From: Myxococcales bacterium
GTDB taxonomy: Bacteria; Myxococcota_A; Polyangia; Polyangiales; GCA-016699535
Direction: 5' to 3'
Assembly (NCBI GenBank): GCA_016699535.1
Contig: CP064980.1
Location: forward strand, 3,232,001 to 3,296,000
Length of the DNA: 64,000 nucleotides
Shown here: piece after piece, positions 1 to 8,099 of the stretch
How positions within the stretch are numbered: the first letter of the stretch is position 1
Layout: the number at the start of each line of letters is the position of its first letter
Made by a program: the position numbers and the translations under genes
Notes under the pieces: generated by a model
The model's database searches: none
Told to the model about the DNA's origin: nothing
The model's input: only the letters and a program-made list of their open reading frames with translations

Positions 1-1
1 T

Positions 2-856
2 AGTGGCATCGGCTGTTCATCTCGCTTTCCGTACTACATGAACACATACGGCATGCACAGCATTCACGGTAGAGCACCAGCCATTGCCACCGGGATCAAG
101 GCAGCGCGACCTGATCTGTCAGTATGGGTTATCACTGGAGATGGCGACAGCCTTTCGATCGGTGGAAACCATTTTATTCACGTGATGCGTCGAAACGTTG
201 ATTTGCAACTCATGCTTTTCAACAACCGCATCTATGGAATCACAAAAGGTCAATACAGTCCCACTTCCGAGCAAGGAAAAATCACGAAATCAACCCCAAT
301 GGGCTCCATCGATCATCCAATCAATCCTGTGGCCATCGCCCTCGCTGCAAATGCCACCTTCGTGGCTCGCACCATCGACGTCGAAGCCAAGCACCTGCAA
401 AGCATGATCAAGCGCGCCGCGGAGCATCGCGGCACTTCCTTCATCGAAGTCTACCAAAACTGCAACATCTTCAACGATGGAGCCTTCGCGCCTCTATCTG
501 AAAAGGCAAGCAAAGCCGATCACCTTTTATACCTTGAGCACGGCAAGCCTATGCGCTTCGGAAAAAACAACGAAAAGGGAATTGCAATGATCGGCGGATG
601 TCAGCCTGCTGTTGTCGACGTTCAAAGCCACGGAGAAGAAAATCTTCTCGTGCACGATGAGCAAAGCGAGTTTATCGCTCTGATGCTAAGCCGTTTTGTG
701 CGCTCCGAGTTCCCTACCCTGATTGGTGTCATTCATGCGGTAGAGCGTCCCACCTACGATTCAATGATGGCCGAGCAACTGAAACAGGCTCAACAAAAAG
801 GCAAAGACACTATCCAAGCACTTCTTGATCGAGGCGATAGCTGGGAAGTCACCTAG
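2..856 (+). CDS. 2-oxoacid:ferredoxin oxidoreductase, beta subunit (5' end outside window)
   Basis: The reading frame is open from base 2, so the start lies upstream; 284 residues are visible. The sequence opens with a Ser-Gly-Ile-Gly-Cys-Ser motif and a PYYMNTYGMHSIHGRAPAIA segment, followed by GDGDSLSIGGNHF and NNRIYGITKGQ. This is the thiamine diphosphate/Mg binding fold of KorB-type subunits, which with the alpha subunit decarboxylate a 2-oxoacid (2-oxoglutarate, pyruvate or a branched-chain acid) with coenzyme A and ferredoxin. The Cys in the first motif matches a family [4Fe-4S] ligand. The alpha subunit is expected just upstream, off the window. The tail after about residue 180 is typical length for the family. 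The substrate cannot be told from this part. It converges on the CLC gene with a 3-nt gap. Confidence 0.93.
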   Translation, partial: SGIGCSSRFPYYMNTYGMHSIHGRAPAIATGIKAARPDLSVWVITGDGDSLSIGGNHFIHVMRRNVDLQLMLFNNRIYGITKGQYSPTSEQGKITKSTPMGSIDHPINPVAIALAANATFVARTIDVEAKHLQSMIKRAAEHRGTSFIEVYQNCNIFNDGAFAPLSEKASKADHLLYLEHGKPMRFGKNNEKGIAMIGGCQPAVVDVQSHGEENLLVHDEQSEFIALMLSRFVRSEFPTLIGVIHAVERPTYDSMMAEQLKQAQQKGKDTIQALLDRGDSWEVT

Positions 857-859
857 AGG

Positions 860-1447
860 CTACAACAATACGCGGTCGTCTTTGTGCGCTTCGAGATCCT
901 GTTCACGGTCTTTGCCTTGGTATTTGATGACAGCGCGATCATAAGCGGCGACTAAGTCCCGTCTGCTTATAGCTCCGCGGATTTTTGTTCGGTCGCCATC
1001 CTCAACCACCACCAATTGATCTCGCTTGCTTTCCACAATTTTTCGCATTGCGGAATATAGTGTTTCATTGATATTTAATAGTGGAGCACTCGACATGAGG
1101 TCCGATGCCACCACGCGGTCACGCTCTTTGTCGCTTGCCATGGCAATTGCATGTCTGACACGTCGATTGTCAATAATGCCATGAAGACGCCCTTCTTCAT
1201 CCACCACGGGAAAGACATCCTGATCACTGTGGCCATAGGCTTCAATAATTTCTCGCATCGACGCTTTGGGGCGAATAAAATAGGCCGGTTCGTGATCGGG
1301 ATCTTTTAGCGCATCACGCACCGTGAGATTCTTCAGTACAGCACCCAGCATTTCTTCTAGATGCACAGGGATTTTGAGCGACTGGCAACTTGGGCGCGAT
1401 AAATCGTTGAGCGTCTTACTAGCAAAAAGGCGATGATGGTCACCCAC
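860..1447 (-). CDS. CBS-domain pair, out-of-frame tail of the CLC channel
   Basis: This frame encodes two CBS motifs (residues about 45-100 and 110-170; VRDAL at the start, then FPVVDEEGRLHGIID and LVVVEDGD) that bind adenine nucleotides in many channels and enzymes. The first 30 residues are antisense-looking and probably not translated: the homologous reading enters from the upstream CLC frame at a CCC run (1368-1370 on the plus strand), where one more C would give ...SRSKS-PVHLEEML... without interruption. CLC proteins with this exact CLC-CBS arrangement are common. Either the channel is split by a real single-base loss, the base is missing through sequencing error, or a -1 slip joins the two. 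Independent start at 1447 is unlikely. Confidence 0.7.
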   Translation of the reverse strand: MGDHHRLFASKTLNDLSRPSCQSLKIPVHLEEMLGAVLKNLTVRDALKDPDHEPAYFIRPKASMREIIEAYGHSDQDVFPVVDEEGRLHGIIDNRRVRHAIAMASDKERDRVVASDLMSSAPLLNINETLYSAMRKIVESKRDQLVVVEDGDRTKIRGAISRRDLVAAYDRAVIKYQGKDREQDLEAHKDDRVLL

Positions 1448-2709
1448 ATCGTCGGAACAAGTAAATCGTAACTACCCACCATCTCACTCACCATAATGAT
1501 GGTCGAGATGGGGGTATTAGCTGCAGCAGCAAAAAAACCGGCCATCCCCACAATCACAAAGGCACCAGCTGGCGCATCATGCCAAGGAATATAGTGCTGC
1601 ACGAGTTGTCCAGTTAGACCACTCAACGCCGCGCCAATAACGATTGCAGGACCAAACACACCACCACTTTGCCCAGAACCAATTGTAAGCGAGGTCGTTG
1701 TGATCTTGCCGAGCACCACTACACCAAGAAAGGTCCACGGCACTCTTCCATCCAGAGCTTGCTGAACCACACCGTATCCAGAGCCCATAACTTCGGGGAG
1801 AAAAAAGGCAAAGAGGCCAACGCCAAGGCCACCAATTGCTGGCTTGAGATAGGGAATAATTTTCCATCCGCGGAAAAAATCATGCACAGCATAGAAGGTC
1901 ACCACGTAAAGTTTAGCTCCCATGGCCACCACAATGGCAAGAATGGTGTAGGAAAATAGCTGAAGCGGATCATCGAAGGCCTGGATATGCGCTTTGAATA
2001 ACGGGGATACACCAAAGGGTATCGTAAAGACGGTATAGGAAATAATTGAAGCGATCACCGCAGGAACAATTACCTCGAACTCAAGATCCATCTCTTTATA
2101 AAGCACCTCAGCAGCAAACAAGGCGCCGGCAAGGGGCGCGCGAAAAATCGCACCGATGCCTGCTGCCATACCCGCAACCATGAGGATCCTGCGATTACGT
2201 GCACTCAGTTTAAGGAGGTCGGCTGTCGCAGTTCCCAGGCCAGCGCCAATCTGAGCGATGGGCCCCTCTCGACCGGCCGATCCAGCGGTCCCCAAGGTAA
2301 TCACCGAGGTGATTGTTTTTACGAGAGGAACTCGATAGCGAATGCGTCCGTGGTGGTTGTGATACGCATCAATAGCAGCATCGGTACCATGACCTTCTGC
2401 TTCCGGCGCAAAATAGTAAATTATCAAGCCTCCGACTAAGCCGCCGATCACCGGCAAAAATGCAAGTCGCCATGGATGAAAGGCTTCCATCCCAGGTGCC
2501 CAAAGCCCTCTATCGACCGCGGCTTCACTTGGTCGAAAACCCGCATAGGAGTTAAGCAAGGTGTATTTCGCAACGGTCGTTAGCAACTCAAACAATACGG
2601 CTGCACCACCCACAAAAAAACCAACCAGGGCACAAAGCAACAACAGGCGTCCGACATGTTGAGCGCGCCCTACTGGAACAGCATTCTTCGTTAATTCCCT
2701 TATCTGCAT
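1357..2709 (-). CDS. CLC-type chloride channel / H+-Cl- antiporter, membrane part
   Basis: A 450-residue membrane protein with the CLC selectivity motifs: GSAGREGPIAQIGAG (residues about 143-157, containing the gating Glu of GREGP), GSGQSGGVFGPAIVIGA (about 345-360) and a GMAGFFAAAANTPIST helix near the end. Such proteins carry chloride, often in exchange for protons. About ten or more hydrophobic segments are visible. The frame ends in SRSKSLCI and a stop, 91 bases inside the downstream frame that encodes the CBS pair, so the regulatory domain is cut off by a frameshift (see 860-1447). The start at 2709 (MQIRELTKN) is the only in-frame ATG with a reasonable N-terminus. Both halves together would give about 600 residues, normal for CLC-CBS proteins. 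Confidence 0.9.
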   Translation of the reverse strand: MQIRELTKNAVPVGRAQHVGRLLLLCALVGFFVGGAAVLFELLTTVAKYTLLNSYAGFRPSEAAVDRGLWAPGMEAFHPWRLAFLPVIGGLVGGLIIYYFAPEAEGHGTDAAIDAYHNHHGRIRYRVPLVKTITSVITLGTAGSAGREGPIAQIGAGLGTATADLLKLSARNRRILMVAGMAAGIGAIFRAPLAGALFAAEVLYKEMDLEFEVIVPAVIASIISYTVFTIPFGVSPLFKAHIQAFDDPLQLFSYTILAIVVAMGAKLYVVTFYAVHDFFRGWKIIPYLKPAIGGLGVGLFAFFLPEVMGSGYGVVQQALDGRVPWTFLGVVVLGKITTTSLTIGSGQSGGVFGPAIVIGAALSGLTGQLVQHYIPWHDAPAGAFVIVGMAGFFAAAANTPISTIIMVSEMVGSYDLLVPTMWVTIIAFLLVRRSTIYRAQVASRSKSLCI

Positions 2710-2966
2710 GACTTCACATCATCTCGCTACCACGTTCACGAACTAACACATCTGAGCTTACGCACCCAAAAAAGGGCGGAAACGACTGAACCGCAAGGCC
2801 GCGTCCTGCACAGTATACCTGTACGATCTTTTTGAATGCGCTACTAGGGCGATGCTATAGCAACTCCCTCAAACAGTGTCCAATGGTATTGTACATCGAA
2901 AAAACCTCTAATTCTCTGCTCTCGGCCAGCGTGTGCGAGCACAACCATTCTCCAATTTGATGGCCA

Positions 2967-4577
2967 CTAAATTGATGAGTTTTCATCACAGACAAGTCGC
3001 CGCGCTCCGGGACTACACCAGTTCACGTTGGCTTTATCGCCTATACATATTCCATTGACGGACGAGCAATCTGTATCCGAACCGCACTCCGTAATTTTGT
3101 TCGGAACACATCCGAGCGTATCGCTGCAACCAAATCCTTCCGGACACATGTACAAACCACTATTCGGATCTGCCTCAGCAGTGCATCGCAAGACACATCC
3201 ATGAGCATCGAGATGGACACCGCTTTCACTCAATGGCCGCGCGTACAGTTGGCTGCTCAACTGAGAACAGTGACAGTCGGCGTGATAGCTACAGTCGCTA
3301 TCGTTGCAATCGAGGTCACCGTCACCATCGTCATCTACGCCATTGTTGCAAATCTCATTATAATACGGTTCTTCGACCTCTAAATCACACGTGTTCGTAG
3401 GACAAGCAGCGTGATCCAGTACACATTCTAAATCGTCGCAATCTATTTTTCCGTCGCCATCGTCATCTATTTCGTTGTCACAAACTTCGGAATCTCTAAA
3501 CAGAGAAGGACAAAGCAGTTTCGCCGAATTCACCCCTTGATCACGAAAATGACCAACAGCAGATGCATACACTGTATTGAGTAGCCTTTCTTCAAGATCA
3601 CAATTTCCGGCATGGCAGATAGCTTTTGCAAGGTCAACGCCCTTGAGCGCAGCCTTACTTCCTTCGAAGCTGATGCGACATTGGTTTTGGGAAAGTTCAG
3701 CGTCTGGTCCCAAAAAAGGTGATTTCCAACAATCACCCTGCGGTTGCGCGCTTACAAATTCACTCACCGGCATGTAGTCACAGTCACAGTCCTTGAGAGT
3801 CACAGGCAACCCGACCTTCTTAAGCTCTTCAAACAACAACAACGTACCGTAGTTCCACGGGTGATAGTGGGTGGTGCTTGTCCCTGCGCTAAGCGGCAGG
3901 GCGCCAGGAATGCCTAGTACCGCAACGCTGGCAGCATCCCAGAGTGCGCCAAGCACATCAAATCCAACGGTAGCGCCCACGCTGAAGCCGTAAACACCTT
4001 CGGGCGGATTGTGCAGTTCCTCCGGCGCGATCAGATGGTCGCCATCCAGATCCGTACCCGAACGAAACCAGTTAAGGTCTGCATTTAAAAAACGCTTTAG
4101 TACAGGCAGAGGATTTATACCAACCGATGCACCGTTAAAAAATCCATACCAATCGCTTAAACCATTCTCTAGACCATAGGCTGCTCCACCGTACATGCTG
4201 AAGCTCGCGCCGCCACTAAAGAGTTTGGAAACATTTGTCCCGTTGCCAGCATATCCGAGCACCATAATCTCTTGGTTGTACAAGTCAGCAACCACATCAA
4301 TGCCCCGCAACACCGAATCAACGCCTTGTAGTATTTTCAAAGACCCTTTTGCCGAGCCTCCGACAAAGATTGCGGGGTGCATCGCATCATCCGCGAAGCC
4401 CTCTGGGATTCCGTAAGGGAAAACATGTTCGAGTGCTTCGCAATACGCCCGGTTGCTCAGTACCGCTGAAGATTCCGATGCGCTATCCATTTCAGTTTCT
4501 GGACTACAGGCCGGTATACTGCATGATAAAAGAAGCCATGCGCAGACATGTAAGTAATATTTTGTACTGCAATGCAT
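2967..4577 (-). CDS. secreted Cys-rich lipoprotein of unknown function
   Basis: A 536-residue protein. The N-terminus has a hydrophobic segment ending in a lipobox-like SIPAC (Cys24), so it is probably Sec-exported and lipid-anchored. Residues about 60-290 hold a Gly/Ser-rich region of unknown fold with one EF-hand-like loop (DLDGDHLIAPEEL). From about residue 365 come two near-identical Cys-containing Asp/Gly calcium-type loops (EICNNGVDDDGDGDLDCND and a sister copy), then Cys-rich modules resembling those found at the end of many myxobacterial surface proteins. No catalytic motif was recognised. It stands alone, between the CLC gene and the SDR gene. The N-terminal half may be specific to this group. 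Start confidence is moderate because no clear ribosome binding site precedes it. Confidence 0.75.
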   Translation of the reverse strand: MHCSTKYYLHVCAWLLLSCSIPACSPETEMDSASESSAVLSNRAYCEALEHVFPYGIPEGFADDAMHPAIFVGGSAKGSLKILQGVDSVLRGIDVVADLYNQEIMVLGYAGNGTNVSKLFSGGASFSMYGGAAYGLENGLSDWYGFFNGASVGINPLPVLKRFLNADLNWFRSGTDLDGDHLIAPEELHNPPEGVYGFSVGATVGFDVLGALWDAASVAVLGIPGALPLSAGTSTTHYHPWNYGTLLLFEELKKVGLPVTLKDCDCDYMPVSEFVSAQPQGDCWKSPFLGPDAELSQNQCRISFEGSKAALKGVDLAKAICHAGNCDLEERLLNTVYASAVGHFRDQGVNSAKLLCPSLFRDSEVCDNEIDDDGDGKIDCDDLECVLDHAACPTNTCDLEVEEPYYNEICNNGVDDDGDGDLDCNDSDCSYHADCHCSQLSSQLYARPLSESGVHLDAHGCVLRCTAEADPNSGLYMCPEGFGCSDTLGCVPNKITECGSDTDCSSVNGICIGDKANVNWCSPGARRLVCDENSSI

Positions 4578-4700
4578 ACACGGCTACATTGCAAAGCCGA
4601 TGCCAATCCGCAGTGCCTCGTAAGGACTAGACAATATGGAATCGCGGCGCTTATGGTATCCCGATAGCCGAGAAAAATTCTAAGAATTGATAGCAATTAA

Positions 4701-4738
4701 TGAGGTTTTAGACCTCAGGCCGGGAAAGCTAGTTTCCC
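4701..4738 (-). terminator. paired hairpins at the end of the SDR gene
   Basis: Two small inverted repeats lie side by side: TGAGGT/ACCTCA at 4701-4717 and GGGAAA/TTTCCC at 4722-4738, the second spanning the stop codon of the SDR gene. On the minus strand the first is followed by TTAATT. It may end transcription of the SDR gene, but no strong T run is present. Confidence 0.35.
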
Positions 4739-5580
4739 CAAAGCGGGCCGGCCTTGGGAAGGTCTTTGGCCATGATGCGAGGCGGTTCATGATCCGGATC
4801 GCAGCGATACTTTGCAAAATCCGTATAGCCACGCTCACGAAGAAAGTCTTCATCAAGCAACGCGTGTCCGGAAAGCTCAGCAGGATCCGTCGTAAGCACT
4901 TCCATCACAGCGTCACACAAAATATCAGGCTTGCGCCAGGTCTTCGGTCCGCCAAGTTTAAAGTTGATGGTCGCTTGAGACTCAATGGCCGTAACGGGCC
5001 ACAGCGCATTGATGGCCACGCCCTTGCCTTTGAGCTCTTCTGCAAGTCCAATAGCCAGCATTGTCATACCAAACTTACTAATGAGATAAGCCACCTTACC
5101 CGGCAGAGCCGATAAATCGATGGGCGGCGAAAACACCAACACATGCCCTGCCCGGCTTTTTAAAAGATAAGGTAACGCTGCTTGCGTCAGAGCAAACGAT
5201 GCACGCGCGTTCACATTCATCATCAAGTCAAAACGTTTCATGGGCGTCTCAGCAACGTCTTGCCACCATAGAGCGCCTGCATTGTTGATCACAACATCGA
5301 TACCTCCAAAGGTATCGACCGTTTGCTGGACTAAGTTTTCAATGTCTTCTTGTTTGCTCACGTCGACTTTAAGCGGCAAAGCCTCTGCGCCAAGTCCGCG
5401 CACTTCCTCGGCCACTGTATGAATCGAGCCTGGCAAGGTTGGCTTGGGCTGCTCGCTCTTTGCAGCAACCACAACCTTCGCTCCCTCGCTTGCAAAACGC
5501 CGTGCAAGAGCTGCTCCAATACCGCGCGATGCACCTGTTATGATTGCCACTTTACCTTTGAGATCTTCTTGCTTGCTCAT
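4729..5580 (-). CDS. short-chain dehydrogenase/reductase (HSDL2-like)
   Basis: Classical SDR fold: the cofactor motif TGASRGIG (residues about 16-23), NNAG near residue 97, and a YLISK (YxxxK) active site pair near residue 164, with a Ser-containing strand (VFSPP) before it. The C-terminal part (INALWPVTAIES...) resembles hydroxysteroid dehydrogenase-like 2 proteins without their SCP2 domain. It probably uses NAD(P)H to reduce or oxidise a carbonyl/hydroxyl group on an unknown, perhaps lipid, substrate. The start chosen is the ATG at 5580 (MSKQEDLKGK); a GTG at 5616 would extend into the divergent neighbour. The divergent epimerase gene begins 29 bases away, so both share a short promoter region. 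Confidence 0.85.
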   Translation of the reverse strand: MSKQEDLKGKVAIITGASRGIGAALARRFASEGAKVVVAAKSEQPKPTLPGSIHTVAEEVRGLGAEALPLKVDVSKQEDIENLVQQTVDTFGGIDVVINNAGALWWQDVAETPMKRFDLMMNVNARASFALTQAALPYLLKSRAGHVLVFSPPIDLSALPGKVAYLISKFGMTMLAIGLAEELKGKGVAINALWPVTAIESQATINFKLGGPKTWRKPDILCDAVMEVLTTDPAELSGHALLDEDFLRERGYTDFAKYRCDPDHEPPRIMAKDLPKAGPLWGN

Positions 5581-5609
5581 GTTAGGAAGCATACAGTCAG
5601 TTAGCGAAA

Positions 5610-6458
5610 ATGGCACATGTTTTGATCATCGGTTGCGGCTATGTTGGAATAGCCCTCGGACAACGCTTGTTAGGCAAAGATCACGTGGTATGGGCGTTAA
5701 GACGCAACCCAGCCGAGCTTCCCGTCTCTTTTAAACCTATTGAAGCCGATTTGCTGGTGCCCAACACCTTACGCCATTTGCCGGATGTTGATTACGTCTT
5801 TTACACCGCAGCGCCCGATAGCCGCGATGAAAAAAGCTACCAAGCCATATACTTACAGGGTTTAAAGTACACCCTCGCTGCACTTGAACAGAAAAAACAC
5901 AAACCCCAGCGTGTGTTTTTCACCTCCAGCACCTCCGTGTACAGCCAAAGCGATGGTCAATGGGTCGATGAAGAATCCAAAACCGATGGCAATCAGCCAT
6001 CAAGTGAAATACTTCTTCAAGCCGAGAAATTCTTAAAGCAAAGCTCCTTACCCAGCACCGTCGTTCGCCTCTCAGGCATCTACGGTCCCGGACGAACGCG
6101 TTTGCTCGAATCCGTCAAAGAAGGCCAAGCAAGCTATTCAGAAGACCAAGTAAGCTATACCAACCGTATTCATCGTGATGATTGCGCCGGCGTCTTGGCT
6201 CACTTGATGCAACAGCAAAAACCAGAAGCCCTTTATCTTGCTTCCGATCACGACCCAGTGGATCGAAAAACGTTGCTATGCTGGATTGCCACACGACTGG
6301 CCGCACCAGCACCGAAAAGCTCTACCCAGGCCCAAGGGCGCAACCGGAGCAACAAGCGCTGCCTCAACGAAAAGCTACTAAAGAGTGGCTACGTCTTTCG
6401 CTACCCAAGCTACAAAGAAGGATACAACATGATCATTGAACGAATGAGCATCCGATGA
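5610..6458 (+). CDS. NAD-dependent epimerase/dehydratase-like protein (YeeZ-type)
   Basis: A 282-residue extended-SDR protein: N-terminal dinucleotide motif GCGYVGIALG at residues 8-17, a TSSTSVY active-site strand near residue 112, and SGIYGPGR near residue 155, followed by the NRIHRDDCAG segment typical of sugar-nucleotide epimerases and of the YeeZ subgroup. The usual YxxxK motif is not evident in the expected place, as in YeeZ-type members whose reaction is unknown. The stop overlaps the start of the phosphohexomutase gene by four bases (ATGA), so the two are probably translated together. That suggests a role in sugar-phosphate or cell-envelope sugar metabolism, but this is inference from position. 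Confidence 0.8.
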   Translation: MAHVLIIGCGYVGIALGQRLLGKDHVVWALRRNPAELPVSFKPIEADLLVPNTLRHLPDVDYVFYTAAPDSRDEKSYQAIYLQGLKYTLAALEQKKHKPQRVFFTSSTSVYSQSDGQWVDEESKTDGNQPSSEILLQAEKFLKQSSLPSTVVRLSGIYGPGRTRLLESVKEGQASYSEDQVSYTNRIHRDDCAGVLAHLMQQQKPEALYLASDHDPVDRKTLLCWIATRLAAPAPKSSTQAQGRNRSNKRCLNEKLLKSGYVFRYPSYKEGYNMIIERMSIR

Positions 6459-8071
6459 CTCAAAACCATGCGATCCAATTTGGAACAGCTGGCATACGTG
6501 CCGTTCTTGGCCCGCTGCCCAATCAAATGAATAGGGATCTGGTGATGCGTGTCACTGCAGGCTTATGCAAGCACTTACTGAAGTGTAGCCCTGAGGCCCC
6601 TAAACAAGGCCTCTGTGTTGCCTATGACGGACGAAAACACAGTCTTGAATTTGCTCGAGCTGTTGCGGAGGTCGCCTGCGCGCAGGGCTTTAAAGTCTAT
6701 ACCTTTGAGGACACGGTCCCCACGCCTTTGCTCGCTTTCTCGGTCACAGAACTTGGGGCAAGCGCTGGGGTCATGATTACCGCAAGTCATAACCCACCAG
6801 AGTACAACGGCTACAAAGTCTTTTGGCACAATGGCGCACAGATTATTCCGCCTCACGACGAAGGCATCAGCAAAGAGATAGCGGCTCTTGGTCCCAAACA
6901 GGATTTTCGCACCCTTGCCTACGCAGAGTTTCAAAAACAAAGAAAGATCGAATTTGTCGGCCGTCAAATCGAAACACTTTATCTCAGCTACATCGAAACA
7001 CTAGGGCATCAGCCAAAAACAGTCGATTCAATTTGCATTGCCTATACCGCCATGCACGGCGTGGGCGAACGCATCGCACGCAAAGCTTTCTCTCAGCGGG
7101 GTTACACCAATTGTCACAGTGTCCCGGAGCAAGCTTTGCCCGATCCTGACTTTCCAACCGTTGCTTTTCCAAACCCGGAAGAAAAAGGCGCCATGGATTT
7201 GGTCCTTAAACTCGCTTCCAGAACAGACGCCGACATTGTACTTGCCAATGACCCTGATGCAGACCGGCTTGCAGTGGCCTGCAAAGATAGATCCGGATCA
7301 TACCATCAGCTAAGTGGCAATGAGGTGGGCGCACTTCTGTGCGAGTACCAACTTCGTCACTCTCGTACGCCGGAAAAACAAAGCATCTTTTGCAGCATCG
7401 TCAGCTCGCCGCTCACAGCTCTTATCGCACGTCACTACGGGGCCTACTTTGAGCAAACCTTAACGGGTTTTAAATGGATCATGAATCGAGCTCTCGCTAA
7501 GCAAAAAGAGGGTTTTTGCTTAGCGCTCGGTTTTGAAGAAGCCTTGGGCTACGCCCCGAGCAGCGAGGTAGCAGACAAAGATGGCATTTCTTCTGCCATT
7601 TTAATGACAGAAATGGCAAGTTTTTATCTCAAAACCGGACAAAACTTGCATGACGTGCTTATCGAGCTCTGGCTGCGTTTTGGTTTTCATCACAGCACAG
7701 CACTTAATATTCATCTCGACTCGGAAATGGCCGAGCACATACAAAGCAAACTGGATGCCTTGCGAAAAGAGCCACCAAACCTCCTTGGCAAGCTCGCTGT
7801 GCAACGCTTTTGCGACTACAAAACCGGGCAGATTAAAGACCGCGATGGGCGAAGCTCCCAATCAACCTTACCCTCGAGCAATGTGCTTGCCTTTCACCTC
7901 GAAGGCGGACATCGCGTGATGATCCGGCCCAGCGGCACGGAACCCAAACTTAAAATTTACCTGGATATCACGCTTCCACTAGCCAGCTGCGAAGCTCTCG
8001 CAGAATGTCAAAAACAAGCTAGCGCGATTACAACGCAACTCGGAGATTCCGTGCGAGCTATCTTCACCTAG
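6455..8071 (+). CDS. phosphoglucomutase/phosphomannomutase family protein
   Basis: A 538-residue alpha-D-phosphohexomutase. The four domain motifs are seen in order: GTAGIRAVLG near the N-terminus; the phosphoserine loop TASHNPPEYNGYK (residues about 108-120, Ser110 region); the metal loop DPDADR (about 267-272); the sugar-binding GFEEALGY (about 363-370); and the phosphate-binding RPSGTEPKLKIY (about 493-504). The length and N-terminal form match the PgcA/PMM2-like group that interconverts hexose 1- and 6-phosphates. It overlaps the upstream epimerase gene by four bases, forming a two-gene operon ended by the palindrome at 8068-8092. Confidence 0.93.
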   Translation: MTQNHAIQFGTAGIRAVLGPLPNQMNRDLVMRVTAGLCKHLLKCSPEAPKQGLCVAYDGRKHSLEFARAVAEVACAQGFKVYTFEDTVPTPLLAFSVTELGASAGVMITASHNPPEYNGYKVFWHNGAQIIPPHDEGISKEIAALGPKQDFRTLAYAEFQKQRKIEFVGRQIETLYLSYIETLGHQPKTVDSICIAYTAMHGVGERIARKAFSQRGYTNCHSVPEQALPDPDFPTVAFPNPEEKGAMDLVLKLASRTDADIVLANDPDADRLAVACKDRSGSYHQLSGNEVGALLCEYQLRHSRTPEKQSIFCSIVSSPLTALIARHYGAYFEQTLTGFKWIMNRALAKQKEGFCLALGFEEALGYAPSSEVADKDGISSAILMTEMASFYLKTGQNLHDVLIELWLRFGFHHSTALNIHLDSEMAEHIQSKLDALRKEPPNLLGKLAVQRFCDYKTGQIKDRDGRSSQSTLPSSNVLAFHLEGGHRVMIRPSGTEPKLKIYLDITLPLASCEALAECQKQASAITTQLGDSVRAIFT

Positions 8072-8092
8072 TGTTCGTTAAACGAACACTAG
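8068..8092. terminator. perfect palindrome between convergent genes
   Basis: A 25-base perfect inverted repeat with 12-base arms (CTAGTGTTCGTT / AACGAACACTAG) and a single central base. It contains the stop codon of the mutase gene and lies seven bases from the stop of the convergent antiporter gene. Its symmetry would serve both directions as a transcription end or mRNA 3' protector. No T run follows, so an intrinsic terminator in the strict sense is not proven. Confidence 0.55.
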
Positions 8093-8099
8093 CCCAACG

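Noticed and set aside
1340..1400. Programmed -1 frameshift in the CLC-CBS gene
   Set aside because: No heptameric slippery site or clear stimulating structure; a missing base is simpler.
3201..3383. Tandem Val/Ile-rich frame antisense to the Cys-rich calcium loops
   Set aside because: Direct complement of the Asp/Gly repeats; no independent evidence.
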